A stretch of DNA of 64,000 nucleotides from Candidatus Dietzia intestinipullorum (lineage in GTDB: Bacteria; Actinomycetota; Actinomycetes; Mycobacteriales; Mycobacteriaceae): assembly GCA_019119635.1 (NCBI GenBank), contig DWWP01000010.1, positions 49,614 through 113,613 of the forward strand, given 5' to 3'. This document shows, in pieces, positions 27,162-36,430 of this stretch. The translations under genes were made by a program, and so were the position numbers. Position 1 is the stretch's first letter. The number at the start of each line of letters is the position of its first letter. Under the pieces are notes generated by a model. It was given only the letters and a program-made list of their open reading frames with translations, was not told the DNA's origin and searched no databases.

Positions 27162-28351
27162 CCACCACCGACCGCACCGGCTCGCTGACCGACCTCAGGG
27201 TCGTCGACCTCTCCCGCGTGCTGGCCGGGCCGCTCTGCGGGCAGATGCTCGCCGATCACGGTGCCGACGTGATCAAGGTCGAGCCGCCCGCCGGCGACGA
27301 CACCCGCTGGTGGGGCCCGCCGTTCTTCAAGCCCGGCCACAGCGCCTACTTCGACGGCCTCAACCGCAACAAGCGCAACATCAGCGTGGACCTGCGGACC
27401 GACGAGGGGCAGGCGCTGCTGCGGCGGATGCTCGGCGAGGCCGACGTGGTGATCGAGAACTTCAAGGCCGGCACGCTGACCAGGTGGGGCCTGTCCGACG
27501 AGGTCCTGGCCGAGGAGTTCCCCCGACTCATCCGGTGCCGGATCACCGGCTACGGCGTCGACGGCCCGCTCGGCGGCGCCCCCGGGTACGACGCGGTGCT
27601 CCAGGCCCTGTCCGGCCTGATGAGCATCAACGGCGAGGCCGACGGCCCCGAGATGCGGATCGGCATCCCGCTGGTCGACATCATCACGAGCCTCAACGCG
27701 ATGTCCGGGATCCTCATGGCGGTGCACGCCCGCGAGACCACCGGCCGCGGCCAGCTGGTGGACCTCGCGCTGCTCGACAACGCCGTGTCGATCCTGCACC
27801 CGCACGTGGGCAAATGGTTCGCCACCGGCCAGACACCGCCGCGGACCGGCGTGGCCCACCCGACCATCGCCCCGTATGAGACGTTCGCCTGCGCCGACGG
27901 CCCGTTCTTCCTCGGGGTGGGCAACGACTCGCAGTTCCGGTCGCTGACCGCCGCACTCGGCGTCGGCGGGCTGGCCGACGACCCGCGGTACGTGACCAAT
28001 GCCGACCGGCTCGCCCACTCCGCGGACCTGCGGGTCACGCTCGGCGAGATCCTGGGCCGGTGGGAGCGCGAGGAGCTCGCCGACCTGTGCCGCTCGGCGG
28101 GCGTACCGGGCGGTGCAGTCAACACCGTCGGCGAGGCCATGTCGCTGCCCCAGGTGCTCCACCGCGAGATGGTGGTCGAGCGCGACGGCTACCGCAGCGT
28201 GGGGATCCCGGTGAAGCTCGACGACACCCCCGGCGCCGTGCGGTTCGGCCCGCGGGACCGCGGGGCGGACACCGACGAGGTGCTCGCCGACCTCGGGATC
28301 ACCGAGGAGCATGCGGCGGGCCTGCGCGCGGCCGGCGTCCTGCCCGCCTGA
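27158..28351 (+). CDS. CaiB/BaiF family class III CoA-transferase
   Basis: LRVVDLSRVLAGPLCGQMLADHGADVIKVEPPAGDDTRWWGPPFF...NRNKRNISVDLRTDEGQALLRRMLGEADVVIENFKAGTL. Confidence 0.93.
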   Translation: MTTTDRTGSLTDLRVVDLSRVLAGPLCGQMLADHGADVIKVEPPAGDDTRWWGPPFFKPGHSAYFDGLNRNKRNISVDLRTDEGQALLRRMLGEADVVIENFKAGTLTRWGLSDEVLAEEFPRLIRCRITGYGVDGPLGGAPGYDAVLQALSGLMSINGEADGPEMRIGIPLVDIITSLNAMSGILMAVHARETTGRGQLVDLALLDNAVSILHPHVGKWFATGQTPPRTGVAHPTIAPYETFACADGPFFLGVGNDSQFRSLTAALGVGGLADDPRYVTNADRLAHSADLRVTLGEILGRWEREELADLCRSAGVPGGAVNTVGEAMSLPQVLHREMVVERDGYRSVGIPVKLDDTPGAVRFGPRDRGADTDEVLADLGITEEHAAGLRAAGVLPA

Positions 28352-28369
28352 CCGGGGCCCCGCCGCGGG

Positions 28370-29191
28370 TCAGCGGTCGAGCACGGCCTTGAGGAACGTG
28401 CGGGTGCGCTCCTGTGCCGGATCGGTGAAGATCGCCTCGGGGGTGCCCTCCTCGACGATCTTGCCCTGGTCGAACACGAGCACCCGGTCCGCCACGTCGC
28501 GGGCGAAGCCCATCTCGTGCGTCACGATGAGCATGGTGATGTCGGTGGTCTCGGCGATCATCCGCAGGACGCCGAGGACGTCCGCGACCAGCTCGGGGTC
28601 GAGGGCCGAGGTGACCTCGTCGAGCAGCAGGATGTCAGGGTCCATGGCCAGCGCGCGGGCGATCGCGACCCGCTGCTGCTGGCCGCCCGAGAGCATGGTG
28701 GGGTGGGCGTCCTCCCGGTCCGAGAGCCCGACGGTGGCCAGGAGCTCCCGCGCCCGCTCCGCCGCCTCTGTCTTGGACCGACCCAGCACGTGGATCTGCG
28801 CCTCGGTGATGTTCTCCAGCACCGTCATGTTGGGGAACAGGTTGAACTGCTGGAAGACCATCCCGATGGTCGAGCGGACGGCCCGCAGATGCTTCTGGGA
28901 GGCCTTGACCAGCTTGTCGCCCTTGTACTGGTGGGTCAGGGGCCGACCGTCCACCCAGATCACGCCCCCGTTGACCGGCTCGAGCGTCATCAGCAGCCGC
29001 AGGATCGTGGTCTTGCCCGACCCGCTGGGCCCGATCAGTGCCACCCGCTCGCCGCGGCGGACGGTGAAGTCGAGGTGGTCCAGGACGACGTGGTCACCGA
29101 ACTGCTTGACCACGCGGTCGAACACCACCATCGGTGACTTGCCGTGGCCCTGAGCTCCCGGCCGGTCCGGGGTGATGTGGTCAGTAGACAA
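28370..29191 (-). CDS. ehuA: Amino-acid type ABC transporter ATPase, EhuA-like (ectoine/hydroxyectoine)
   Basis: Walker A GPSGSGKTT, LSGGQQQR, Walker B ILLLDEVTSALD; insertion between strands similar to EhuA; part of Ehu-like operon. Confidence 0.8.
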   Translation of the reverse strand: MSTDHITPDRPGAQGHGKSPMVVFDRVVKQFGDHVVLDHLDFTVRRGERVALIGPSGSGKTTILRLLMTLEPVNGGVIWVDGRPLTHQYKGDKLVKASQKHLRAVRSTIGMVFQQFNLFPNMTVLENITEAQIHVLGRSKTEAAERARELLATVGLSDREDAHPTMLSGGQQQRVAIARALAMDPDILLLDEVTSALDPELVADVLGVLRMIAETTDITMLIVTHEMGFARDVADRVLVFDQGKIVEEGTPEAIFTDPAQERTRTFLKAVLDR

Positions 29192-29825
29192 GGGACTTCT
29201 CCAGTCTCCGGATCAGAATCGAGGTCGGGTAGCTCGCGAGCAGGAAGATCACGCCGGCGAGCGTGATCGGCTCGAGGTACTGGAAGTTGCGGGCACCGTA
29301 CTGCTGCGCGGCCGTCACCATCTCCACCACCGTGATGGCGAACAGGAACGGGGTGTCCTTGAACAGCGAGATCGCGTAGTTCCCGAGCGCCGGCACCGTG
29401 TTCCGGATGGCCTGGGGCAGCACGACCGCGCGCCACGTCCGGCTCGCCGGCAGCGACAGCGCGCGGGCGGCCTCCCACTGGCCCGGCGGGACGGCGTCGA
29501 TGCCCGCGCGGTACACCTCCGCCATATAGGTGGCGTAGTGGATCCCGATCACGGCGATGCCGATCTGCAACGCCGAGAACTGCGGCAGGAGGAAGTACGC
29601 GAACATCAGCTGCACCACCAGCGGGGTCAGCCGGATGAACTCGGTGACCATCCGCAGCGGCACGGTGAGCACCGCGGGCGCGGACCGGCGGACCACCGCG
29701 ACCGCCAGACCCAGCACCGCGGCGATCACGAAGCCCACCACGGTGGCCAGCAGCGTGATCCGGAAGCCCTCGAGCAGGACGGGGATGCTCTCGAGTGCGC
29801 GTTCCCAGCTCCAGTCGACGTTCAT
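29181..29825 (-). CDS. ehuD: ABC transporter permease, EhuD-like
   Basis: HisM-type permease (EVYRAGIDAVPPGQWEAARALSLPASRTWRAVVLPQAIRNTVPALGNYAISLFKDT). Confidence 0.78.
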   Translation of the reverse strand: MNVDWSWERALESIPVLLEGFRITLLATVVGFVIAAVLGLAVAVVRRSAPAVLTVPLRMVTEFIRLTPLVVQLMFAYFLLPQFSALQIGIAVIGIHYATYMAEVYRAGIDAVPPGQWEAARALSLPASRTWRAVVLPQAIRNTVPALGNYAISLFKDTPFLFAITVVEMVTAAQQYGARNFQYLEPITLAGVIFLLASYPTSILIRRLEKSLVY

Positions 29826-30565
29826 CGTCCCACCCCCACAGCGGCCACCGCCGGCTCCTCGACGGGGGCGGGCCGCAGGCTCAGGACCTCCCGCAACGTC
29901 GGCCCCGCCCCGAGGCGGGACTTCGCGCGGACCTCGAGCAGGTTCATCAGCAGCGTGAGCACGTAGGCGATGAGGAAGTACAGCACCAGGCCGATCCCGA
30001 ACGCGAACACCGTGTCCCCCGTGGTCTTGCGCAGCTCATCGATCTGATAGGTCAGGTCCTGCAGCAGGATGAAGCTGGCCAGGGCGCTGCCCTTGAGGAG
30101 CTGGATCAGCAGATTGTTCAGCGGCGGGATCATCTGCGCCCACGCCTGCGGGAACCCCACCCGGTACAGGCGCTGCCAGGGCGAGAAGTTCAACGCCACG
30201 GCGGCCTCCCACTGGGGTCCCGGCACCGCTGCCAGCGAGCCGCGGACCACCTCGGCCGCGTACGCCCCGTAGTTCAGACCCAGTGCCAGGATCCCGCAGA
30301 ACAGCGGGTCGAGCTCGTAGCCGAGCAGCGGCAGCACGAAGAACAGCCAGAACAGCTGGACCAGCAGGGACGTGCCCCGGAAGAACTCGACGACCGTCCT
30401 GGACACGCCGCGGACCACCATGAGGCGGGAGCCGGCGGCGACGCCGAGCACCAACGCCATCACGAAGCCCAGCGCGGCGCCGCCGAGTGTCAGGTAGATC
30501 GTGGTGAGTATGCCTTCCTGGAAGCGCGGCCACGCGTCCAGGAAGGCATCGATACTAGTGCTCAC
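29822..30565 (-). CDS. ehuC: ABC transporter permease, EhuC-like
   Basis: HisM-type permease (AEVVRGSLAAVPGPQWEAAVALNFSPWQRLYRVGFPQAWAQMIPPLNNLLIQLLKGSAL). Confidence 0.78.
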   Translation of the reverse strand: MSTSIDAFLDAWPRFQEGILTTIYLTLGGAALGFVMALVLGVAAGSRLMVVRGVSRTVVEFFRGTSLLVQLFWLFFVLPLLGYELDPLFCGILALGLNYGAYAAEVVRGSLAAVPGPQWEAAVALNFSPWQRLYRVGFPQAWAQMIPPLNNLLIQLLKGSALASFILLQDLTYQIDELRKTTGDTVFAFGIGLVLYFLIAYVLTLLMNLLEVRAKSRLGAGPTLREVLSLRPAPVEEPAVAAVGVGR

Positions 30566-30595
30566 CGTTTCTCGGGTTCAGCGGTTTTCTCGTCA

Positions 30596-31489
30596 TCACT
30601 CGCCGGCGCAGAGGTCCGCCGTCGTCAGCTCGGGATCCGGGAGCTCCTCCTCGGTGAACCCGAACTCACCGACGATGGACAGGTACTTCTCCGGGTCCGA
30701 GGTGATCTTGGCCAGTTCCTCGTTGTAGGCGTCGAGCAGCTCCCGGTCGCCGGTGCGGAAGACGGTGCCGCCGGCGCCGACCTGCGGCTCACCGTCGATC
30801 TCCGCGACAAAGGACTCGGTCACCTCGATCGGCGCGTCCGGGTTGTTGTTGGCCAGCCAGTTCAGCGAGATGCCGGTCAGAGCAAACACGTCGGCACGCC
30901 CGGAGGTGATGGCGTCCATCCCGTCCTGCGGGGTGGCGACCTGCGTGCTCTCGATACCCAGGTCGACGGCGTAGTCGGACTCGATCGCTCCGGTCATCGT
31001 GGCCAGCCGCGCATCACTGTCGGCGACGGACTGCATGTCCGTCAGGTCCATCGGGTTGCCCTCCTCGACCATCAGCGCGGTGGTGTACATGAACTCGGGC
31101 TCGGAGAACGCGGCCTGCTCACAGCGTTCCGGCAGGATCGACATCCCGGCGCTCACCACGTCGAAGCGGTTGGCGGTCAGTCCGGGGATGAGCGCGCCGA
31201 AGTCGGCGTTCTCTCCCTCGACGGTGTCGATGCCCAGGTTGCTGAAGATCTCGCGGTGCAGCGCCACCGTGGCGCCGGTCAGCTCACCGTCCTGCTCGAA
31301 AGAGTACGGGGCTTCGCCGGCGAAGCCGACCGTCACGGTGCCCGCGTCCCGGAGCGACTCCAGCGTGCTCGTGTCCTCGTCGGTCGTGGTCGACGTGCAC
31401 CCGGCGAGCCCTACACCGATCACGGAGGCCGCGGCGATCATCGTCATCGCGCGGCGTCGTAGTGGCCTGGTCGGCACTGACGGTCCCAT
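30596..31489 (-). CDS. ehuB: Ectoine/hydroxyectoine ABC transporter substrate-binding lipoprotein, EhuB-like
   Basis: GVGLAGC lipobox; VGFAGEAPYSFEQDGELTGATVALHREI...DFGALIPGLTANRFDVVSAGMSILPERCEQAAFSEP matches remembered EhuB pattern. Confidence 0.78.
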   Translation of the reverse strand: MGPSVPTRPLRRRAMTMIAAASVIGVGLAGCTSTTTDEDTSTLESLRDAGTVTVGFAGEAPYSFEQDGELTGATVALHREIFSNLGIDTVEGENADFGALIPGLTANRFDVVSAGMSILPERCEQAAFSEPEFMYTTALMVEEGNPMDLTDMQSVADSDARLATMTGAIESDYAVDLGIESTQVATPQDGMDAITSGRADVFALTGISLNWLANNNPDAPIEVTESFVAEIDGEPQVGAGGTVFRTGDRELLDAYNEELAKITSDPEKYLSIVGEFGFTEEELPDPELTTADLCAGE

Positions 31490-31684
31490 GGTCTTCTCCA
31501 CCTTCCGGTAGCGGTCGAACCCGGGGTCCACCCCGTCGCCCGATCCTCTGCTCGCACCGCTGCGCCTTGTGACGCCCGGCACTTCCTTTGAGTCTCCTGA
31601 ACGTAACACGTGTCACTCGCTGTGCTGTGGCTTTCCCCTCCCGGATACGACGCTTCGCCGCCGGCCGCGCATATCGTGGTGCGT

Positions 31685-32443
31685 ATGAGCTCGCCGGAGA
31701 CACTCACCGACGCCCTACGCCGCGCCGCCGCCGCCGAGACGCTGGTGGTGGCCTGCGACTACGACGGCACCCTGGCGCCGTTCGTCGACGACCCCGGGGC
31801 CGCGGTCCCCGCCCCCGGGGCGGCAGCCGCGCTCGAGAGACTGGCCGCGCTGCCCCGGACGACCGTCGCCCTGCTCTCCGGGCGCAACCGCGCCGCGCTG
31901 GCCGCGGTGAGCGGCGCCGTGGCACCGGTCGAGCTGGTGGGCAGCCACGGTTCGGAGTGGGAGTCGGGCTTCGACCGTCCCCCGGGCGACGACGACGAGG
32001 TGGTGCTCTCCCGGATCCGGGGCGCCCTCGAGGAGATCGTCACGCGCACCCCGGGCGCGCACGTCGAGCTCAAGCCCACCTCCGCGGTCCTGCACGTCCG
32101 GCCCGTGGAGGACCCGTCGCTCCGCGAGCGCGCGCTGGCGGACGCCCTGGCCGGCCCGGCGCGACTGGCGGGCGCGCACGTGACCGAGGGCAAGAACGTC
32201 GTGGAGATCGCGGTGCGCGAGGCCAGCAAGGGCGCGGCCGTGGAGACGCTGGTCGCGCGGGCGGGGGCGCAGGTCGCGGTGTTCGTCGGAGACGACGTGA
32301 CCGACGAACGCGGCTTCGCCCGGCTGCGCCCGCAGGATGTCGGCGTCAAGGTGGGCGCGGGCGAGACGCTCGCCGGGCACCGCGTGGACGACATCCCGGC
32401 CGCGGTGGCCGTCCTGGAGGAACTGGCGCGCCTGCGCGGGTGA
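31685..32443 (+). CDS. otsB: Trehalose-phosphatase
   Basis: HAD motif VVACDYDGTLAPFVDDP, VALLSGRNRAAL, GSHGSEWESGF, VFVGDDVTDERGFARL. Confidence 0.9.
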   Translation: MSSPETLTDALRRAAAAETLVVACDYDGTLAPFVDDPGAAVPAPGAAAALERLAALPRTTVALLSGRNRAALAAVSGAVAPVELVGSHGSEWESGFDRPPGDDDEVVLSRIRGALEEIVTRTPGAHVELKPTSAVLHVRPVEDPSLRERALADALAGPARLAGAHVTEGKNVVEIAVREASKGAAVETLVARAGAQVAVFVGDDVTDERGFARLRPQDVGVKVGAGETLAGHRVDDIPAAVAVLEELARLRG

Positions 32444-32513
32444 GGCGACCCCCGGACGGAGGGCCGTCGGCCCGGGGATTTGCGCGCGGCGGCGGGGCGG
32501 CGCCTACACTTAA

Positions 32514-32528
32514 CGACAACGGTTCCCA
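32514..32528. promoter_or_regulatory. Candidate Zur-type box (CGACAACGGTTCCCA)
   Basis: Loose dyad around AACGGTT just upstream of a His-rich zinc SBP gene; position and symmetry only. Confidence 0.3.
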
Positions 32529-32550
32529 TTATCTATAGAGAGCGAGCACC

Positions 32551-33573
32551 GTGACCCTCTCCCGCCCCCTGCGCGCGAGCGCACTCGCCGCCGCCGGCCT
32601 GCTCAGCATCTCCACCCTCGCCGCGTGCAGCGGCTCCGACACGGGCGGTGACGGGGGCGACGGCCCCGACATCGTCGCCTCGACCACCGTCTACGCCGGC
32701 ATCGCCGAGCACGTCGCCGGTGAGCACGCGAGCGTCGAGTCCGTGATCTCCGACCCCACCGCCGACCCGCACTCCTACGAGGCCAGCCCGGCCGATGCCG
32801 CCGCGGTGACCAGCGCGGACCTCGTGGTCTACAACGGCGCCGGCTACGACGCCTTCGTGGACATGGCGCTCGAGAACGCCGGCGACCTGCCCGTGGTCAG
32901 TGCCGTCGACGAGTTCGAGCGCGCCACCTCGACGTCCGTCGCGGCGCACTCCCACGACCACGGCGACGACGGCCACGACCACTCCCACGATCACTCGCAT
33001 GACCACGACGCCGAGCCCGGCACCACCACCAACGAGCACGTGTGGTTCAGCCTGCCCACCGTCGTGGCCGTGGCCGAGCGGGTCGCCGAGGAGCTCGCGG
33101 AGCTCGACGCCGAGAACGCCGAGACCTACCGCGACAACGCCCGCGGGTTCGCCGACGCGCTCGCCCCGCTGGAGGAGCAGGTCGACGCGATCCACGACCG
33201 GGGCCACTTCGCCTACGCGCAGACCGAGCCGATCGGCGCGCACCTGTTCGAGGCCGCGCACATGGTCGACCGGACGCCCCCCGGCTTCCTGTCGGCGATC
33301 GAGGAGGACTCGGACCCGTCGGCCGCGGATCTGACCACCACGCTCGACCTCCTGCGCGACCGGTCGGTCGACTTCCTCGCGTTCAACGTCCAGACCGAGA
33401 CCCTGGTGACCGGCCGCGTCCGCGACACGGCCGAGGAGGCGGGCCTCGTCGTCGTCGAACTCGCCGAGACCCTCCCCGAGGGGGAGGACTACGTGACGTG
33501 GATGACCGGCATCGTCGACAACCTCACCGCGGCGCTGGACGGTGTCCAGCCCTCCGGCGATGCGGGACACTGA
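32551..33573 (+). CDS. Zinc ABC transporter substrate-binding lipoprotein (ZnuA/AztC class)
   Basis: GTG start, STLAACSG lipobox; DPHSYEASPADAAAVTSADLVVYNGAGYDAF; His-rich loop HSHDHGDDGHDHSHDHSHDHD. Confidence 0.9.
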   Translation: MTLSRPLRASALAAAGLLSISTLAACSGSDTGGDGGDGPDIVASTTVYAGIAEHVAGEHASVESVISDPTADPHSYEASPADAAAVTSADLVVYNGAGYDAFVDMALENAGDLPVVSAVDEFERATSTSVAAHSHDHGDDGHDHSHDHSHDHDAEPGTTTNEHVWFSLPTVVAVAERVAEELAELDAENAETYRDNARGFADALAPLEEQVDAIHDRGHFAYAQTEPIGAHLFEAAHMVDRTPPGFLSAIEEDSDPSAADLTTTLDLLRDRSVDFLAFNVQTETLVTGRVRDTAEEAGLVVVELAETLPEGEDYVTWMTGIVDNLTAALDGVQPSGDAGH

Positions 33574-33577
33574 GCCG

Positions 33578-34447
33578 ATGTCCCCTCACGACAGTGGTAG
33601 CCCCGGCCCCGGGCCCGTCGTCTCGCTGCGCGGGGTGAGGGTCTCGCGCGGCGGCCGCACGCTCGTCGAGGACCTCGACCTGGAGATCGAGCCCGGCGAG
33701 TTCGTCGCCGTCCTCGGCCCCAACGGCGCCGGCAAGACCTCCCTGCTCAAGGTACTGCTCGGCGAGCTCCGGCCCGACGCCGGCGAGGTGCTGGTGGACG
33801 GCCGCGCCCCCGGTGACCGCGGCACCCACCTCGGCTACATCCCCCAGCAACGCGCGTTCGACCCCGGCCTCACCCTGCGCGGCCGCGACCTCGTGGCCCT
33901 GGGCGTCGACGGCACCCGCTGGGGCCCGGGGTGGCCCGGCCGGCGCGCCGCCAAGAGGCGGGTTGTCGAGAACTCGCTGGCCCGCCTCGAGGCCGGGCGA
34001 CTCGCGGACGCACCGGTGGGCCGCATGTCCGGCGGCGAGCAGCAGCGCGTGCGCACCGCCCAGGCCATCGCGTGCGATCCGTGCGTGATGCTCTGCGACG
34101 AGCCACTGCTCAGCCTCGACCTGACCGGGCAGCGCACCGTGGCCTCCGTACTCGACCACCGCCGGCGGGAGCACGACACCGCCGTCGTCTTTGTCACCCA
34201 CGAGATCAACCCGGTGCTGCCGATGGTCGACAGGGTGGTCTACCTGGTCGACGGCCGGCACCGGATCGGCACCCCGGACGAGGTGTTCACCTCGGAGGTG
34301 ATGTCCGACCTGTACTCCTCCCCCGTCGAGGTCCTGCGGGTGCGGGGCCAGATCGTCGTGGTGGGAGACACCCACCACCTGGTGACCGAACCCTGGTCCA
34401 CCGGGCATCACCACCACGACGAGGACGACCACGGAGGGCAGCGCTGA
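33578..34447 (+). CDS. Metal ABC transporter ATP-binding protein
   Basis: Walker A GPNGAGKTS, MSGGEQQRVRTAQAI, LCDEPLLSLD; between SBP and permease. Confidence 0.9.
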   Translation: MSPHDSGSPGPGPVVSLRGVRVSRGGRTLVEDLDLEIEPGEFVAVLGPNGAGKTSLLKVLLGELRPDAGEVLVDGRAPGDRGTHLGYIPQQRAFDPGLTLRGRDLVALGVDGTRWGPGWPGRRAAKRRVVENSLARLEAGRLADAPVGRMSGGEQQRVRTAQAIACDPCVMLCDEPLLSLDLTGQRTVASVLDHRRREHDTAVVFVTHEINPVLPMVDRVVYLVDGRHRIGTPDEVFTSEVMSDLYSSPVEVLRVRGQIVVVGDTHHLVTEPWSTGHHHHDEDDHGGQR

Positions 34448-35295
34448 TGGACCGTCTCCTCGAGATCTTCCACTCCCTCGCGGACACCGAGGTCACCGCG
34501 CACCTCCTGCAGCAGGACTTCGTCCTGCTGGGGCTGGCCGCGATCGCGCTGCTGGGGCTGCTCGCGGGCGCGATCGGGCCGTTCGTCGTCATGCGCCAGA
34601 TGTCGTTCTCCGTCCACGGCGCCAGCGAACTCGCGCTCACCGGCGCCGCGGCCGCGCTCCTGTTCGGCATGAACCTGGGCGCGGGCGCGATCCTCGGCTC
34701 CGTGGTGGCGGCGCTGATGTTCGGGCTCATGGGCTCGCGGGCGTCCCAGCGCGACTCGTCGATCGGCGTGGTCCTGGCGTTCGGCCTCGGCCTGGCGGTC
34801 CTGTTCATCCACCTCTACCCGGGCCGGTCCGGCACCAGCTTCTCGCTCCTCACCGGGCAGATCGTGGGCGTGTCCGAGCACGGGCTGGTGCAGATGGCCG
34901 CGATCGCCGCGATCATCTGCGGTGCGCTGGTGTTCCTCTACCGGCCGCTGGTGTTCTCCTCCGCCGACCCCGAGGTCGCCGAGGCGCGCGGGGTCCCGGT
35001 GCGCGCGATCAACATGATCTTCGCCGTGCTCGTGGGACTGGCGGCGGCGCAGGCCGTGCAGGTGGTGGGCGCGCTACTCGTGCTCTCGCTCCTCATCACC
35101 CCTGCCGCCGCCGCTGCCGCGGTCACGTCCAGCCCGGTCCGGGCGATCGGGCTGACGATCCTCTTCGCCGAGGTCGCGGCCGTGGGCGGGATGCTGCTCT
35201 CCCTCGCCCCGGGCGTGCCCGTGTCGGTGTTCGTGACCACGATCTCGTTTGTGATCTACCTGGCCTGCCGGGCGGTGGCGGCGCTCAGACGCTGA
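34447..35295 (+). CDS. Metal ABC transporter permease (ZnuB-like, ABC-3 family)
   Basis: GPFVVMRQMSFSVHGASELALTGAAAALL; VGALLVLSLLITPAAAA. Confidence 0.9.
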   Translation: MDRLLEIFHSLADTEVTAHLLQQDFVLLGLAAIALLGLLAGAIGPFVVMRQMSFSVHGASELALTGAAAALLFGMNLGAGAILGSVVAALMFGLMGSRASQRDSSIGVVLAFGLGLAVLFIHLYPGRSGTSFSLLTGQIVGVSEHGLVQMAAIAAIICGALVFLYRPLVFSSADPEVAEARGVPVRAINMIFAVLVGLAAAQAVQVVGALLVLSLLITPAAAAAAVTSSPVRAIGLTILFAEVAAVGGMLLSLAPGVPVSVFVTTISFVIYLACRAVAALRR

Positions 35296-35327
35296 CCCCG
35301 GCCCCGACCCCGGCCCGCCAACCCGTT

Positions 35328-35393
35328 GTTGAGTCGTTCCGTGCAGCGTTTCGCCAGGGCCGCGCCGCCACATCCCTGCCGGAGCGACTCAAC
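35328..35393. repeat. Long inverted repeat (14-bp arms, 1 mismatch, 38-nt spacer) between convergent genes
   Basis: Left GTTGAGTCGTTCCG (35328-35341), right CGGAGCGACTCAAC (35380-35393); additional GCAG/CTGC pairing inside the loop. Confidence 0.65.
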
Positions 35394-35460
35394 GTCCACT
35401 GGCGGGGCTCTCGTTCGGCGACGAGTCGGGCCGGCACCCGCTACGCCGCGACGGCGGGAG

Positions 35461-36429
35461 TCACCGCTGGACCCGGCGCTGCCTCGCGAACTCCGAGAGC
35501 ACCGCGCCCGCCGCCACCGAGGCGTTGAGGCTCTCCACCTCCGAGGCGATGGGGATCGACAGGATCGAGTCGCAGTTCTCGCGCACCAGCCGCGACAGGC
35601 CCTTGCCCTCCGAGCCGACCACGACGATCGTCGGCCCGGTGCCGTCGTAGTCGTCGAGCGAGACGTCGCCCCCCGCGTCGAGTCCCACGAGCTGGGCGCC
35701 GGACTTGGCCCACTCGAGCAGAGTGCGGTTGAGGTTGGTGGCGCGGGCAACCGGCAGCCGGGCCGCGGCTCCGGCTGAGGACCGCCAGGCCACGGCGGTG
35801 ATGGACGCGCTGCGACGCTCCGGGATCAGCACCCCGTGACCGCCGAAGGCCGAGGTGGACCGGATGACCGCACCGAGGTTCCGGGGGTCGGTGATGTTGT
35901 CGAGCGCCACCAGCAACGCGGGCTCGGGCGCGTCCATCGCCGCCCTCAGGAGGTCGGCGGGGTCGGTGTAGCTGTACGGCGGGACCTGCAGCCCGATCCC
36001 CTGGTGCAGGCCGTTGGAGGTCATGCGGTCGAGGTCGTTGCGCGGGACCTCGAGGATCGAGATCCCGCGGTCGGAGGCGACGCGCACGGCTTCCGTCAGC
36101 CGCTCGTCGGCCTCGGCCCCCACGGCCACGTAGAGCGCGGTGGCGGGGGCACCGGCGCGCAGGCACTCGACCACGGGATTGCGGCCCACCACCAGCTCCG
36201 GGCCGTCGGCCTGCTTCTGCGCGTGCCGGCGACGCTGCTGCGCGCCCTGTTCCTGACGCTTGGCGGCCTTGGCCTTGCGGTGCGCCGGGTGGTAGGTCCG
36301 GTCCTCGGCCCTGGGGGTGGCCCCGCGCGCCTCGAGCCCGCGTCGCCGCTGGCCGCCGGACCCGACGACCTGGCCCTTCTTGGTGCCGCTCTTACGGATC
36401 GCGCCGCGCCGGTTCGAGTTGCCCGCCAT
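35461..36429 (-). CDS. rlmB: 23S rRNA 2'-O-ribose methyltransferase (RlmB/TrmH, SpoU family)
   Basis: [82 protein letters not shown]. Confidence 0.9.
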   Translation of the reverse strand: MAGNSNRRGAIRKSGTKKGQVVGSGGQRRRGLEARGATPRAEDRTYHPAHRKAKAAKRQEQGAQQRRRHAQKQADGPELVVGRNPVVECLRAGAPATALYVAVGAEADERLTEAVRVASDRGISILEVPRNDLDRMTSNGLHQGIGLQVPPYSYTDPADLLRAAMDAPEPALLVALDNITDPRNLGAVIRSTSAFGGHGVLIPERRSASITAVAWRSSAGAAARLPVARATNLNRTLLEWAKSGAQLVGLDAGGDVSLDDYDGTGPTIVVVGSEGKGLSRLVRENCDSILSIPIASEVESLNASVAAGAVLSEFARQRRVQR

Positions 36430-36430
36430 G

